Notes under the pieces: generated by a model
What the model was told of the DNA's origin: nothing
Databases searched by the model: none
Seen by the model: the letters and a program-made list of their open reading frames with translations, nothing else
Source of the DNA: Halalkalibacter akibai JCM 9157
GTDB taxonomy: Bacteria > Bacillota > Bacilli > Bacillales > Bacillaceae_D
Direction: 5' to 3'
DNA length: 53,449 nucleotides
Assembly (NCBI RefSeq): GCF_000513135.1
Contig: NZ_BAUV01000030.1
Location: 1-53,449, forward strand
Part shown: positions 9,500 through 17,889 of the stretch, in pieces
How the letters are laid out: every line of letters begins with the position of its first letter
Numbering within the stretch: position 1 is the stretch's first letter
Position numbers and translations under genes: made by a program

Positions 9500-11116
9500 A
9501 TGTGGCGTGTCGTAATCATTGATGATGACCATAAAGTGCTAAGGGGAATGAAAAAGATCATTCCTTGGGAGGAACTGAATTGCGTTTGGGTTGGTGAAGC
9601 ACCTAATGGTAAAGAAGGACTTGAAGTGATAAAAGAATTAAAACCAGATATTATCATTACAGATATTTATATGCCAGTGATGAATGGACTAGAGATGATT
9701 CAAGAATTGAAAGAGTTGGATGTAGCTAGCAAGGTCATTATTTTAAGTGGCTTTAATGATTTTGAATATGCACGTCAAGCGATGAGGCTACAAATTGCAG
9801 ACTATTTATCAAAGCCTGCATCGATAGATACGATTACAGAAGTGTTGAGTAGAGTAACAAAGGAGTTAAAAGAAGAACAAGCAGAGCTTCTACAAGTTGT
9901 TGAATTAAAAAATAAGATAAGCCTGTACGAGCCATTTGTTGAAAAAGAATGGATCAAATCCATTGTCACAGGCACTGTGAATTTATCTGTTTTACCTAGT
10001 ACAGTCCTACAAATGGTGGAAAGCTGGGAAAAGAAGCAACATGTCGTTTTGGCGATTTCTTATGATCAGCCGTTAGAAAACACATCCTTCTTTAAAGCAG
10101 ATGGACACTTATTTCGTTTTGCAGCTAAAAATATAATAAATGAAGTGGCTCAATCATTTTTTGAAGATTTTCAGTATATTGAGCTTCACATCTTTCAATC
10201 AGCCTTATGTATACATTTTGAAGAAAATCAAGAAGCGATTTCTAACTTGAACAAGTTGACTAAGAAGATTGAAGCTTCTATCAATACGTTTTTACAAGTG
10301 AGAACAACGGTCACAATTGGCTCAATCAAGTCTAACTGGAGAGAGATATCTGACTCGATGAAAGATTGTGTGTCTGGTTATGGAAATAGATCAGTTATTC
10401 ATCCAGTGAAAGAAGATGGCTCTGCCTCCTTTCAACAATTTCTTTGGTCACAGTCGATAGAGGCCATCCAGAAATTATCGGAAGCGATTCGCTACGCTGA
10501 TCAAGATGCGGCTAGTGAGATTATCAATTCCTTCTTTGAACATGTGAGGAGTTACCCTTACTCAAATGCAGCAGCTGTTCGTCTCGGGATCGAAATGTGG
10601 ACGGTGATGACCTATTCCCTCCATGATATCGGGATTCGCATTCAAGAAGTACTTCCTGAAGACTTTGACTTGTTATATGAACTCTCAAACCAAACATCAT
10701 GGCAGGATCTAAATATATTTTTAAACGAAAAAGTAGCTGAGATTTGCCATCACCAGCAATGGGATGAGAACTTGAAGCACAAACAATTAGTCGAAAAAAT
10801 GATCGCCTATTTAAATGAGCATTTAAGCGACAATATCACCTTACAAGATATTGCGAATGAATTATATATTTCTAGAAACTACCTTGGACAAATCTTCAAG
10901 AAAATCATCGGCGAATCCTTTAAAAATTACATTACTAGAGTTCGAATGGAAGCAGCAAAAAAAATGATCCAAGAAGGAAATTACCTCATCTACGAAGTGT
11001 CTGAAAAAGTAGGCTATGTTAATCCAGCCTATTTCACAACAACCTTTAAAAAATACACAGGGTACACCCCGACAGAGTTAATTCAAAAGCGATTCGAAGT
11101 GCCCAAAAAAGCATAG
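9500..11116 (+). CDS. YesN-type response regulator with AraC-family DNA-binding domain
   Basis: Cytoplasmic transcription regulator of 538 residues from the start at 9500. It has an N-terminal receiver domain (acidic triad residues 8-10, phosphorylated Asp at 55 in ITDIYMP, conserved Lys in SKPA near 106), a long middle region, and a C-terminal double helix-turn-helix AraC domain (about 438-535, with ELYISRNYLGQIFKK and VGYVNPAYFTTTFKKYTG). An in-frame GTG at 9449 lies inside the kinase gene; AAGGGGG just before 9500 selects the ATG there. It follows the kinase by 25 bases, so the two form one operon. It is expected to activate the neighbouring sugar genes. Confidence 0.9.
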   Translation: MWRVVIIDDDHKVLRGMKKIIPWEELNCVWVGEAPNGKEGLEVIKELKPDIIITDIYMPVMNGLEMIQELKELDVASKVIILSGFNDFEYARQAMRLQIADYLSKPASIDTITEVLSRVTKELKEEQAELLQVVELKNKISLYEPFVEKEWIKSIVTGTVNLSVLPSTVLQMVESWEKKQHVVLAISYDQPLENTSFFKADGHLFRFAAKNIINEVAQSFFEDFQYIELHIFQSALCIHFEENQEAISNLNKLTKKIEASINTFLQVRTTVTIGSIKSNWREISDSMKDCVSGYGNRSVIHPVKEDGSASFQQFLWSQSIEAIQKLSEAIRYADQDAASEIINSFFEHVRSYPYSNAAAVRLGIEMWTVMTYSLHDIGIRIQEVLPEDFDLLYELSNQTSWQDLNIFLNEKVAEICHHQQWDENLKHKQLVEKMIAYLNEHLSDNITLQDIANELYISRNYLGQIFKKIIGESFKNYITRVRMEAAKKMIQEGNYLIYEVSEKVGYVNPAYFTTTFKKYTGYTPTELIQKRFEVPKKA

Positions 11117-11128
11117 GAGTTGAAAAAG

Positions 11129-11503
11129 ATGAACAATCGAAAAAAAGGCGAACTTAGTTGGTATATTCCGGATGGATACATTCCTCCGCTTAGTTCTGGA
11201 GATTTAGTGAGTCACGAGTCTATTTGTGTTCTGAATTGCAATAATGAGACTGCACACTTAAAAGTTACAATCTATTTTGAAGACCGTCCTCCGTTAGAAG
11301 AAATTCCATATGAAGTGAAAGGGAAAAGAACGAGCCACATTCGTACGAGTAGTTTAGAAAAAGACGGAGAAAAGATTCCTGTTGAAGTACCTTATGCCAT
11401 CGAAGTCCAAAGTGATATCCCGATAATTGTTCAATATAGTCGCTTAGACTCAACTCAAAAGGAATTGGCTTTAATGTCTACTATGGCTTTTCCGATTGGG
11501 TAA
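11129..11503 (+). CDS. Anabaena sensory rhodopsin transducer (ASRT) family protein
   Basis: Small soluble protein of 124 residues from the ATG at 11129. Stretches GYIPP, SHESICVLNCNNETAH, ITIYFEDRPP, RTSHIR and the tail VQYSRLDSTQ...LMSTMAFP align by eye with the Anabaena sensory rhodopsin transducer (GYIPP, SHETVCILN, ITIYYSD, RTKHVR, VQHTRLDSRQ). In cyanobacteria ASRT binds a rhodopsin, but no rhodopsin is encoded here. The wider family has been proposed to be a small-molecule (sugar) binding domain found with carbohydrate genes. AGGAG overlaps the stop region of the yesN-type gene, so the two are coupled. A TTG nine bases upstream is a weaker start. Inference: a sugar-binding accessory or co-regulator of the locus. 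Confidence 0.85.
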   Translation: MNNRKKGELSWYIPDGYIPPLSSGDLVSHESICVLNCNNETAHLKVTIYFEDRPPLEEIPYEVKGKRTSHIRTSSLEKDGEKIPVEVPYAIEVQSDIPIIVQYSRLDSTQKELALMSTMAFPIG

Positions 11504-11556
11504 ATTTGAAGTATGGGTTGCGACGTGAAGGTAAAGAGATTAATAGTGTGTGACAA

Positions 11557-11597
11557 GGGGGAGTTTGATTCGGATTTGAATTGAACTTCCTTTTTTA
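11557..11597 (+). terminator. Terminator of the YesLMN/ASRT operon
   Basis: GGAGTTTGATTC (11560-11571) pairs with GAATTGAACTTCC (11578-11590) through several G-U pairs and is followed by TTTTTT. Confidence 0.75.
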
Positions 11598-11705
11598 CGA
11601 TGGTTAAAAGAATATATTTTGAATCAACGAATATTCAATGGAATAATGAAAGAATCAAATAAGCTGGATCGTACTAGAATAATTGATTTAATTCAGGGGG
11701 GTTTG

Positions 11706-12050
11706 ATGGGATATTTGATTTTATTGGTTATTATTATTCTATGGTTTTTCTTAGGGAGATTGTTGAGGCAGAAGTACAATCTTCCGAAAAGAATGTGGGG
11801 TTATAAACATGAAAGAAAAGGATTTGCTGTTTTATTTTATCTGATTATCTTAGCTTGTATTTTTTACGCATATAACAATCCAAATGCAAATCTCTTTCTC
11901 CTATTCCCATTTATAGGAACATTAGTAAATGTCAGTTTTAGTCTGGAACAATTTTTATATAAAAGGACAAATAGATTATATATAGTGTATTTGTTTGATG
12001 CTGTTGTTTGGTTCGTATTGGGGATCGCGGTAAATTTAATTTTCGGTTAA
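11706..12050 (+). CDS. Small membrane protein, DUF4181-like
   Basis: About 114 residues from the ATG at 11706, which follows a GGGGGG ribosome site; upstream in-frame starts at 11619 (TTG) and 11646 (ATG) have no such site. Four predicted membrane helices: residues 2-18, about 42-56, 62-80 and 93-112. The loop after helix 1 contains KYNLPKRMWG, which resembles Bacillus DUF4181 proteins. Function is unknown. It stands alone between a terminator and an acetyltransferase gene. Confidence 0.6.
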   Translation: MGYLILLVIIILWFFLGRLLRQKYNLPKRMWGYKHERKGFAVLFYLIILACIFYAYNNPNANLFLLFPFIGTLVNVSFSLEQFLYKRTNRLYIVYLFDAVVWFVLGIAVNLIFG

Positions 12051-12135
12051 CTGCGATGCTCTAATAAGACATCGCTCGCTATTGCACTACCTGCAGGATT
12101 GTTTAAAATTAAATACTATAAGGGGGTTGTAATGA

Positions 12136-12680
12136 GTGAGTGTAATAGAAAAGGAATTTAATGTTCGTGATTTACGGTATATTATAAGGTCTGCAAACGA
12201 GAAGGATGCACAATCCTTGTCTGAAGTAAGGGTACAAATAGATGGCGAAACTGAAAATATGGATAGAGAAAAAGGCGAAGCGTACATAGATGAATCAGGT
12301 TTTAAACAACTAATTAAAGAAGATATAGAAAGAGCTCATAATCTTTTTTTAGTTTGCGAGATAAAAGGAAGTATTGTTGGTTTTTCAAGGTGTGAAGGCA
12401 AATTGTTAAAAAGAGAGTTTCATAAAGCTGAGTTCGGTGTTTGTGTACTAAAGGATTATTGGGGATATGGCATTGGTACAAACTTGTTAAAAGAAACAAT
12501 AAAGTGGGCTGATTCAACTGAAATTAAGAAAATAACTTTAAACGTACTCGAAACTAATGAAAAAGCCATAATGCTCTATAAAACTATGGTTTTGAAGAAG
12601 AAGGAGTATTAAAGAGAGATAAGTTACTATCAGATGGAAATTATTATAATACCGTGATCATGGGAAGGTATAAAGAATAA
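12136..12680 (+). pseudogene. GNAT family N-acetyltransferase, frameshifted near the C-terminus
   Basis: Acetyl-CoA-dependent acetyltransferase of unknown substrate. GTG start with AGGGGG at 12121-12126. The fold runs from YIIRSANEKDA through the acetyl-CoA loop VLKDYWGYGIGTNLLK to LNVLETNEKAIMLYK, then the frame breaks at the A run 12580-12583. Adding one A gives YKNYGFEEEG and continues in frame to the TAA at 12678-12680, restoring the usual C-terminal strand (YYNTVIMGRY). The restored length is about 182 residues. As with the other breaks here, a single missing base is the only defect. Confidence 0.75.
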
Positions 12681-12708
12681 TTCTAACTGGTTCACTAAAC
12701 GTTTGTAA

Positions 12709-13476
12709 TTGTCCGTCCACTCCTTTCAACTGTTAATTCATTATTATCCCGTAGGGAAATTATATACTAATCGGAAAGCAGGAAATAATTTGATCCCAAT
12801 TTTAAGTGATATTGCATTAGCCATATTATTAATGCTGCCACTAATCATCGTTCGCGTTCTCCTTAGCAATAACAAAAATATTGTTCATTCAAGTAAATTA
12901 GCTCAATTTTGCTCAGCAATCATAATATTAAACTTCCTACTCATCAAGATATCTATTGATATGGGAGAATTTTTATTAACACTGTTTTGGCAATTTTTAA
13001 TCATTTATCCAATAAGCGTTGGTGTAATTTATTATTTGCTACAAACTCATAATAGGGAAGATTCTTCTAAATCTTTGTTGGTAGCTTTCAAACGCAAACA
13101 ACAATATACTCTTGGTTTAATGATTATCTTGTGCTTAACCATTTTAGTTATTGGGATAAAGGATAGTAATCAGAAAGTTTTAGATACGCATAACCAACTT
13201 ATTTTGGATTTAATAGAAAGCGATCATGCTATGGAGACATTGGTTATTCATACAATAACTCCAAGCACCATGTTAGAAATTTTGCCTGTTCTCCACGAAA
13301 TAAAAGAAGGAGAAATAGAGGTGTTGTCGTTGCCTTGGAAAAGCACAGTGAAAGTGACAACAGATACAAACAATGGTGGGTTTAACACTAGAGAATTTAC
13401 GTACGTCCGATGGTATCGGGAATGGAAATTAGATGGAATGTATAGAACTTCAGGTTACGATCGCTCGAACAATTAA
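12709..13476 (+). CDS. Hypothetical membrane protein
   Basis: Not recognised. The frame opens directly after a TAA at 12706-12708 and gives 255 residues from a TTG. A second TTG at 12790, preceded by CAGGAAA, is a better-supported start (228 residues). Four hydrophobic segments (about 30-53, 65-83, 88-109 and 135-150 of the long form) are followed by a soluble C-terminal half of about 100 residues. There is no strong ribosome site and codon use is AT-rich, so it may be truncated at its N-terminus. It is followed by coding-like debris rather than a terminator. Confidence 0.5.
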   Translation: MSVHSFQLLIHYYPVGKLYTNRKAGNNLIPILSDIALAILLMLPLIIVRVLLSNNKNIVHSSKLAQFCSAIIILNFLLIKISIDMGEFLLTLFWQFLIIYPISVGVIYYLLQTHNREDSSKSLLVAFKRKQQYTLGLMIILCLTILVIGIKDSNQKVLDTHNQLILDLIESDHAMETLVIHTITPSTMLEILPVLHEIKEGEIEVLSLPWKSTVKVTTDTNNGGFNTREFTYVRWYREWKLDGMYRTSGYDRSNN

Positions 13477-13664
13477 AATAATTTTCCGCTAATTGGTGCC
13501 TTGGCGGGATTACTCCAGCAGTTAATTTTACAAAAAGAACGATTTTGAAAACTAGAATAAATTCTATTTGTAAATTAGTTAAGTATCTTTCAATATCAAA
13601 AGAAGAAACGGAGAAAGAGTTTGAGGATGATAAATCCATATTCAACAATGGAGGCGTTCCTTAA
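13477..13664 (+). other. Possible gene remnant with coding-like frames
   Basis: After the previous stop the same frame reads NNFPLIGALAGLLQQLI, then a -1 frame continues for about 50 codons (TRINSICKLVKYLSISKE... to GGVP) and stops at 13664. Adding one A in the AAAAA run near 13535 would join them into a short protein with an N-terminal hydrophobic helix and charged C-terminus. No start codon with a ribosome site is visible. I do not recognise a family. Confidence 0.3.
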
Positions 13665-13683
13665 AGAAGGAATGCTTTTTTTC
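13654..13683 (+). terminator. Intrinsic terminator
   Basis: GCGTTCCTT pairs with AAGGAATGC across a 4-nt loop, followed by TTTTTTT. It ends transcription from the hypothetical membrane gene or remnant before the DUF3231 gene. Confidence 0.8.
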
Positions 13684-13862
13684 CCGTTAATAAAAAAGGA
13701 TATTAATGTTAAATTTAGAGAATGGGTAATGTATAAAAACTTTAGAAGGGGAATTGCCAAAAGATCTAAATCTTCTTTCTAGTCTCGAGGCTCTGATTTA
13801 ATTACATAAAATGTAAAAAAAGAAGGGAACATACTACATATAGAGATTTAGGAGGCTTATTG

Positions 13863-14867
13863 ATGAGTGAACACATTCGGCTAACAGCAGCAGAAATTGG
13901 TGCTATTTGGGCATGTTACATGACGGAGAGCGCCACAATTCCCATGCTAAAGTATTTTTATTCAATAGCAGAGGATTCTGAGGTTAAATCAGTAATTGAA
14001 TTGGCTTTAGAAACCTCTAAGGAGCACCTTAATGAATTAGGAACTCTATTTGAAAAGGAAGAATATCCAACCCCTGTTGGCTTTTCAGAAGAGGATGTAA
14101 ACTTGAACGCACCTAGACTATTTTCTGATACATATGCTCTTTATTTTATTAGAAATTTCGGTAAAGCGGGACTTGCAGCTCATGGAGCAGCCGTTTCTTC
14201 AGCGGCAAGAGAAGATATCCGTGCTTTATATAAAAGGTATTTACAAGACGCAGTAGAAATAGAAGATGAAGCTAAAAAAGCTTTACTATCAAAAGGTCTT
14301 TTTATTCGCCCTCCTCATTTGCCGACACCGAAGGAAGCTGAATTTGTAAAAAATGAAACGTTTTTAAGAGGGTGGTTAGGAGAAAGAAGACCGTTAACAG
14401 CTGAGGAGATTACACACATGTATATGAATTACATGAATAACCTCTATGGTAAATCTCTCTTGCTTGGCTTTGCACAAACAGCTCAAATTGCAAAAGTAAA
14501 AAAACATTTTGTAAGAGGGGTTGAATTATCAAAAGACATTCTAGATGTGTTAAAAATTCTATTAGAAGAAAGTAATTTACCAGCTCCAATGACTTGGGAT
14601 GCAGAGGTTTCTGCTAGTTCGGTTTCTGTATTCTCAGATAAGCTTATGATGTTTCAAGCAAATGCATTATCAGCTATCTCATTAGCGAACATAGGTGGTT
14701 CAATTGCATTAAGCTTCAGAAGAGATATTGCTGCCAAGTATTCAAAGCAAATGATCAATGTCGGTTTTTATGCAGAAGATGGGGCAGAAATCATGATTAA
14801 CAATGGTTGGTTAGAGTTGCCGCCGATAGCAGCGAACCGGAATGATTTAGTTAACCAAAAAAAGTAA
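13863..14867 (+). CDS. DUF3231 family protein
   Basis: Soluble helical protein of 334 residues with an internal duplication. The halves 8-165 and 178-330 share the pattern LTAAEI/LTAEEI, a helical stretch, a PxP segment (PTPVGF / PAPMTWD) and an FSD motif (RLFSDTYAL / SVFSDKLMM). DUF3231 proteins are common in Bacillaceae, often in several copies, and have a ferritin-like helical look; their function is unknown. AGGAGG at about 13850 supports the ATG at 13863. A paralogue is encoded convergently at 15102-16103, each gene with its own terminator. Confidence 0.8.
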   Translation: MSEHIRLTAAEIGAIWACYMTESATIPMLKYFYSIAEDSEVKSVIELALETSKEHLNELGTLFEKEEYPTPVGFSEEDVNLNAPRLFSDTYALYFIRNFGKAGLAAHGAAVSSAAREDIRALYKRYLQDAVEIEDEAKKALLSKGLFIRPPHLPTPKEAEFVKNETFLRGWLGERRPLTAEEITHMYMNYMNNLYGKSLLLGFAQTAQIAKVKKHFVRGVELSKDILDVLKILLEESNLPAPMTWDAEVSASSVSVFSDKLMMFQANALSAISLANIGGSIALSFRRDIAAKYSKQMINVGFYAEDGAEIMINNGWLELPPIAANRNDLVNQKK

Positions 14868-14934
14868 AAAAAATTCACTTCCTTAATCAAAGCATGGAGT
14901 TAATATCAGTAGTCTTAAGAAAAAAATGTACTAG

Positions 14935-14972
14935 TGCGTTGCTTTAAATATGAAGCAACGCATTTTACTTTT
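14935..14972 (+). terminator. Terminator of the plus-strand DUF3231 gene
   Basis: TGCGTTGCTT (14935-14944) pairs with AAGCAACGCA (14953-14962), loop of 8, followed by TTTTACTTTTT. Confidence 0.85.
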
Positions 14973-15043
14973 TACACGTGAAAGAAAAACCATTAAGAAT
15001 GTAAAACGGTCTGATAACTTCAAATTGGATTCATACAGTAAAA

Positions 15044-15080
15044 AATAAAAAGAAGATAGCGGTTGTTCACTACCTTCTTC
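15044..15080 (-). terminator. Terminator of the minus-strand DUF3231 gene
   Basis: On the minus strand, GAAGGTAGTG pairs with CGCTATCTTC around a short loop (one mismatch or G-U), followed by TTTTTATTTTT. It faces the terminator at 14935. Confidence 0.75.
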
Positions 15081-15101
15081 ACTAGTATTGATTTCCTTAC
15101 G

Positions 15102-16103
15102 TTATTTTTTCATCAATTCTTTCCGATTAGGCGCTTGGGGTGGCTCTTCTAACCAACCATGCTTCAGCATGATATCAACGCCATCCTTTGCAAATAAAGC
15201 AATTTCCAATGAGATTCGTTGATAGTCAGTTACGAGATCGTACCTCATGCTCGCAGTCGAGGCAGTTGAATAATTTCCTTGGCCAGTAGCACTTAATACG
15301 CTTAAGAAAAACATCATTAATTTATCTGAAAAAACTCGAGTTGTTGAATCGGTCACGCTGTTATCCCATGTAACAGGAGCATCTATGTCTGAACTTGAAA
15401 GGGTTTCTGTAAACAGTTGAACGTGTTTGTCTGAAATCGCTTTTCCCCGCTTCATATAAGCAGCTACTTCTTTGGAATCAGTTGTTTGAGCGAATCCTGT
15501 ACAGATCGAGCTTCCGATGTAATTGGCTTTTGTATTTTCAAACAAATGGGAAATTTCAATGCTGTTCAACGTTCGCTTATTAAAAGGGTTCAAGCCACTG
15601 CTTAAGTATTTTTTACCTTCGATATACTCAACTTCATTCGGTTTTGAAATTATGGGCGGCCTTACATACGTTCCTTTTTCTAAAGCTGTATCAACAACTA
15701 AATTATATAGAGTTGACATGTTATGAAGGTAATTTGTAAACAATTCACGAACATCTTTCCGACTAGATACGGCTTGTGAAACACTATAGGCAACGGTTCC
15801 AGCCTTGCCCATTGTTTCAATAAAGGAAAGCATAAAATGATCTGTAAACAATTTTGGCGCGTGAAGGTTGACATCTGATTCAGTAAAACCATCAGGAACT
15901 GGAACCGCTTCTTGTTTAAAAAGCTGGGCAATCTGTTTTTTTGCGTTATTGGTTAAGTCAAGCGCACTTTTAACTACAATACAAATATCGCTGTCTTCAA
16001 CCGTTTTATAAAAATAGTTCATAATTTGTAGAGACATACTATTTTGAATGTACTGCGTCCACAGCATTCCTATTTCTGAAGCTGTGAGATTCGGTTTGTT
16101 CAT
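15102..16103 (-). CDS. DUF3231 family protein (paralogue)
   Basis: Soluble protein of 333 residues from the ATG at 16103, which follows AGAGGTG. A GTG three codons upstream overlaps that site. It has the same two-repeat layout as the gene at 13863: LTASEIGMLW and SIEISHLF begin the halves, VPDGFTESDVNLHAPKLFTDH and APVTWDNSVTDSTTRVFSDKL (each shown in part) are the matching cores, and both end with a GWLEEPP/GWLELPP motif. The proteins are clearly paralogous and the genes converge, as expected from an old inverted duplication. Function unknown. Confidence 0.8.
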   Translation of the reverse strand: MNKPNLTASEIGMLWTQYIQNSMSLQIMNYFYKTVEDSDICIVVKSALDLTNNAKKQIAQLFKQEAVPVPDGFTESDVNLHAPKLFTDHFMLSFIETMGKAGTVAYSVSQAVSSRKDVRELFTNYLHNMSTLYNLVVDTALEKGTYVRPPIISKPNEVEYIEGKKYLSSGLNPFNKRTLNSIEISHLFENTKANYIGSSICTGFAQTTDSKEVAAYMKRGKAISDKHVQLFTETLSSSDIDAPVTWDNSVTDSTTRVFSDKLMMFFLSVLSATGQGNYSTASTASMRYDLVTDYQRISLEIALFAKDGVDIMLKHGWLEEPPQAPNRKELMKK

Positions 16104-16356
16104 CCCGAGCACCTCTTTTTATGAGTGTTAGTAATAATAGCCTAACCAATTTATAAGGAAAAAATTATTTTAATTCAAAAGTGTTGAAAATATTCCTGTT
16201 GTTTTTTGTAAATAAAAAAATAAATATTAATTGTATTGAACTCACTTCCTTTTAATTTTGTTTCAACTTGCCGAATTAATTAAAAACGCGAGTAGGGAAA
16301 TGGTAAAAAAAATAGAATGTAAGAGTATTAAATGATTTATAAAGGAGGCCGTTTTT

Positions 16357-16746
16357 ATGACTACACCTTATCCTAAAACACCAATAAAGAATTTAGTCGG
16401 TGGCGTGTTTGTCCCGGTTCGTAACCTTGAAAAAGCAAAACAATGGTATAAAAATATTTTTGGTTTGGAGGGAGGAGAGGAATACTTTGGTCATATATTC
16501 GTAGTACCTATGGAAGGTACAGCTGGATTGGTTTTAGATACCATGCCACAGTGGAGAAAAGAAAATGGCGATATCCCGACATATCAAGCTCCATCCATTC
16601 AATTTTTAACGAGGAATATTCAGGCCTCTTATCAGTTTATGAAAGAAAATAATGTTGAACTGGTAACAGAAATTCAGGATGATTATTATTTTGTGTTTAA
16701 AGACCTAGATGGCAATTTATTAATGATTTGTAAGTCAAATGATTAA
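16357..16746 (+). CDS. VOC (glyoxalase/bleomycin resistance) family protein
   Basis: 129 residues with the two beta-alpha-beta-beta-beta halves of the vicinal oxygen chelate fold: GGVFVPVRNLEKAKQWYKNIFGLE begins the first half and IQFLTRNIQASYQFMKENNV the second (each shown only in part). The final strand FVFKDLDGNLLMICK carries the usual DxDGN turn. The substrate cannot be read from sequence. AAAGGAGG precedes the ATG. The lipoprotein gene follows 37 bases later and may be co-transcribed. Confidence 0.8.
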   Translation: MTTPYPKTPIKNLVGGVFVPVRNLEKAKQWYKNIFGLEGGEEYFGHIFVVPMEGTAGLVLDTMPQWRKENGDIPTYQAPSIQFLTRNIQASYQFMKENNVELVTEIQDDYYFVFKDLDGNLLMICKSND

Positions 16747-16783
16747 ATTAGAGGAAAAAAAGATTAATATAAGAGCTAATGCC

Positions 16784-17155
16784 ATGAGAAAAATCATCGT
16801 TACCTTTCTAATTCTGTTTATTGCTGGATGTAGTTTCTATAGTGATCAAGAAATGGAAACCATTCAACAAATTGACCGAGAACTAAACTTAATTCTTACG
16901 TCAACTGAATTTATACGATCTTCAAATCCTTATGATTACGTACAGGGTCATCCTGATAAATTTGATTATATTGTTTCACAAAAAGACATTACCTTAAATC
17001 ATTTTTTAAATAAATTTTTATCAAGTCACTCTAATGGATTAGAAGAATATATAATGGCTACTGTTTGCGTCGAAATTTTAGGAGCGAAAAATCCTGTCAC
17101 AGAATGGTCAACTGGTCGTGAATGGTACGAGAAATATTCTTCTGGAAATCTTTAA
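16784..17155 (+). CDS. Hypothetical lipoprotein
   Basis: From the ATG at 16784 the protein is 123 residues. It has a short basic start MRK, a hydrophobic core and lipobox FIAGC (Cys at about residue 15), so it should be lipid-anchored outside the membrane. The mature part includes SNPYDYVQGHPDKFDYIV and a C-terminal WSTGREWYEKY, a combination I associate with uncharacterised Bacillus proteins of similar size. A longer frame from 16739 would overlap the VOC gene and bury the signal peptide, so the internal ATG is preferred. Its ribosome site is weak (AGAG), so coupling to the VOC gene is possible. Confidence 0.7.
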   Translation: MRKIIVTFLILFIAGCSFYSDQEMETIQQIDRELNLILTSTEFIRSSNPYDYVQGHPDKFDYIVSQKDITLNHFLNKFLSSHSNGLEEYIMATVCVEILGAKNPVTEWSTGREWYEKYSSGNL

Positions 17156-17204
17156 AAACAACGAAACAGCTTATAGAGTAACTATTTGCGTAGTTTTGAA
17201 TAAA

Positions 17205-17240
17205 GGAGAGGCGTTCTGTAGTAGGAACGCCTCTTCTCCA
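17205..17240 (+). terminator. Terminator after the lipoprotein gene
   Basis: GAGGCGTTC (17208-17216) pairs perfectly with GAACGCCTC (17225-17233). The following T tract is short (TTCTCC), so efficiency is uncertain. Confidence 0.6.
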
Positions 17241-17313
17241 CATGTAATTAAAAACAATAAAATGGATTTATATGGTAAGGTAAGTGTAAGTGTAAAAAGG
17301 AAAGGTGATTAAA

Positions 17314-17469
17314 ATGGACGTTTTCAGTGCAATTTTCAGTCTTGTTATTGTTCTATTAGTGATTTATGGACTATCAAGGTTTGCTCATTATATTCATAAC
17401 ACTAATAAAAAATTAGACGAAATTACTAAAAAGTTAGACGAGATTCAAGCAGCTCAGAATCAGAAATAA
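17314..17469 (+). CDS. Small membrane protein with C-terminal coiled coil (51 aa)
   Basis: GGAAAGGTG precedes the ATG. Residues 5-24 form one membrane helix (AIFSLVIVLLVIYGLSRF). Residues 31-45 contain two heptads, NKKLDEITKKLDEIQ, predicted to form a short coiled coil. Function unknown. It is the first of three consecutive small membrane-protein genes. Confidence 0.7.
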   Translation: MDVFSAIFSLVIVLLVIYGLSRFAHYIHNTNKKLDEITKKLDEIQAAQNQK

Positions 17470-17478
17470 ATGTAGAGA

Positions 17479-17625
17479 ATGAAAGGAAGTTTAATATTGG
17501 GTTTATTAATAATTATACTCATTGGTTATGCTCCATTATTTTATAACATACATAAGCGCTTGCGGAATCTTGAAGAAGAAAATGCAGCGTTAAAAGAAGA
17601 GATACGAATGTTGAAGCAAGAGTAA
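17479..17625 (+). CDS. Small membrane protein with C-terminal coiled coil (42-48 aa)
   Basis: Same layout as the preceding gene: one N-terminal membrane helix (LLIIILIGYAPLFY) and a C-terminal heptad stretch RLRNLEEENAALKEEIRML. The ATG at 17479 gives 48 residues; the TTG at 17497, preceded by AAAGGAAG, gives 42 and has the better ribosome site. It starts 9 bases (ATG) or 27 bases (TTG) after the previous stop, so they are likely co-transcribed. Confidence 0.65.
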   Translation: MKGSLILGLLIIILIGYAPLFYNIHKRLRNLEEENAALKEEIRMLKQE

Positions 17626-17653
17626 GGGGTGGGTTACTGTTAGAGGAGGAAAG

Positions 17654-17889
17654 ATGTTAGATTTAAGCTAATCTTTGGTTTAATTTGGTTACTCTTATTA
17701 ATTGTACAAAGCGTTACGGCGAATTTTTCTTTACAGTTTTATGTCCTTCTATCATTTGGTGCCATGCTTTTAGTTATCGGAATTTCCGAATTTAGAAAAG
17801 ATCGAGATTCCTTTTTACCTTATTGGTTTTTCATATGCTCAGGTATTACATTATTAATAGCTATTTTAGTATATTTTAACAGATTGTAA
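17654..17889 (+). pseudogene. Small three-helix membrane protein, frameshifted at its start
   Basis: GAGGAGG at 17643-17649 and ATG at 17654 mark a translation start, but that frame stops after five codons. The -1 frame is open from there to the TAA at 17887-17889 and reads as three membrane helices (IFGLIWLLLLIVQS, FYVLLSFGAMLLVIG, WFFICSGITLLIAILVYF). Adding one A after ATGTTA gives MLRFKLIFGL and a protein of about 78 residues. Function unknown. Confidence 0.6.
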
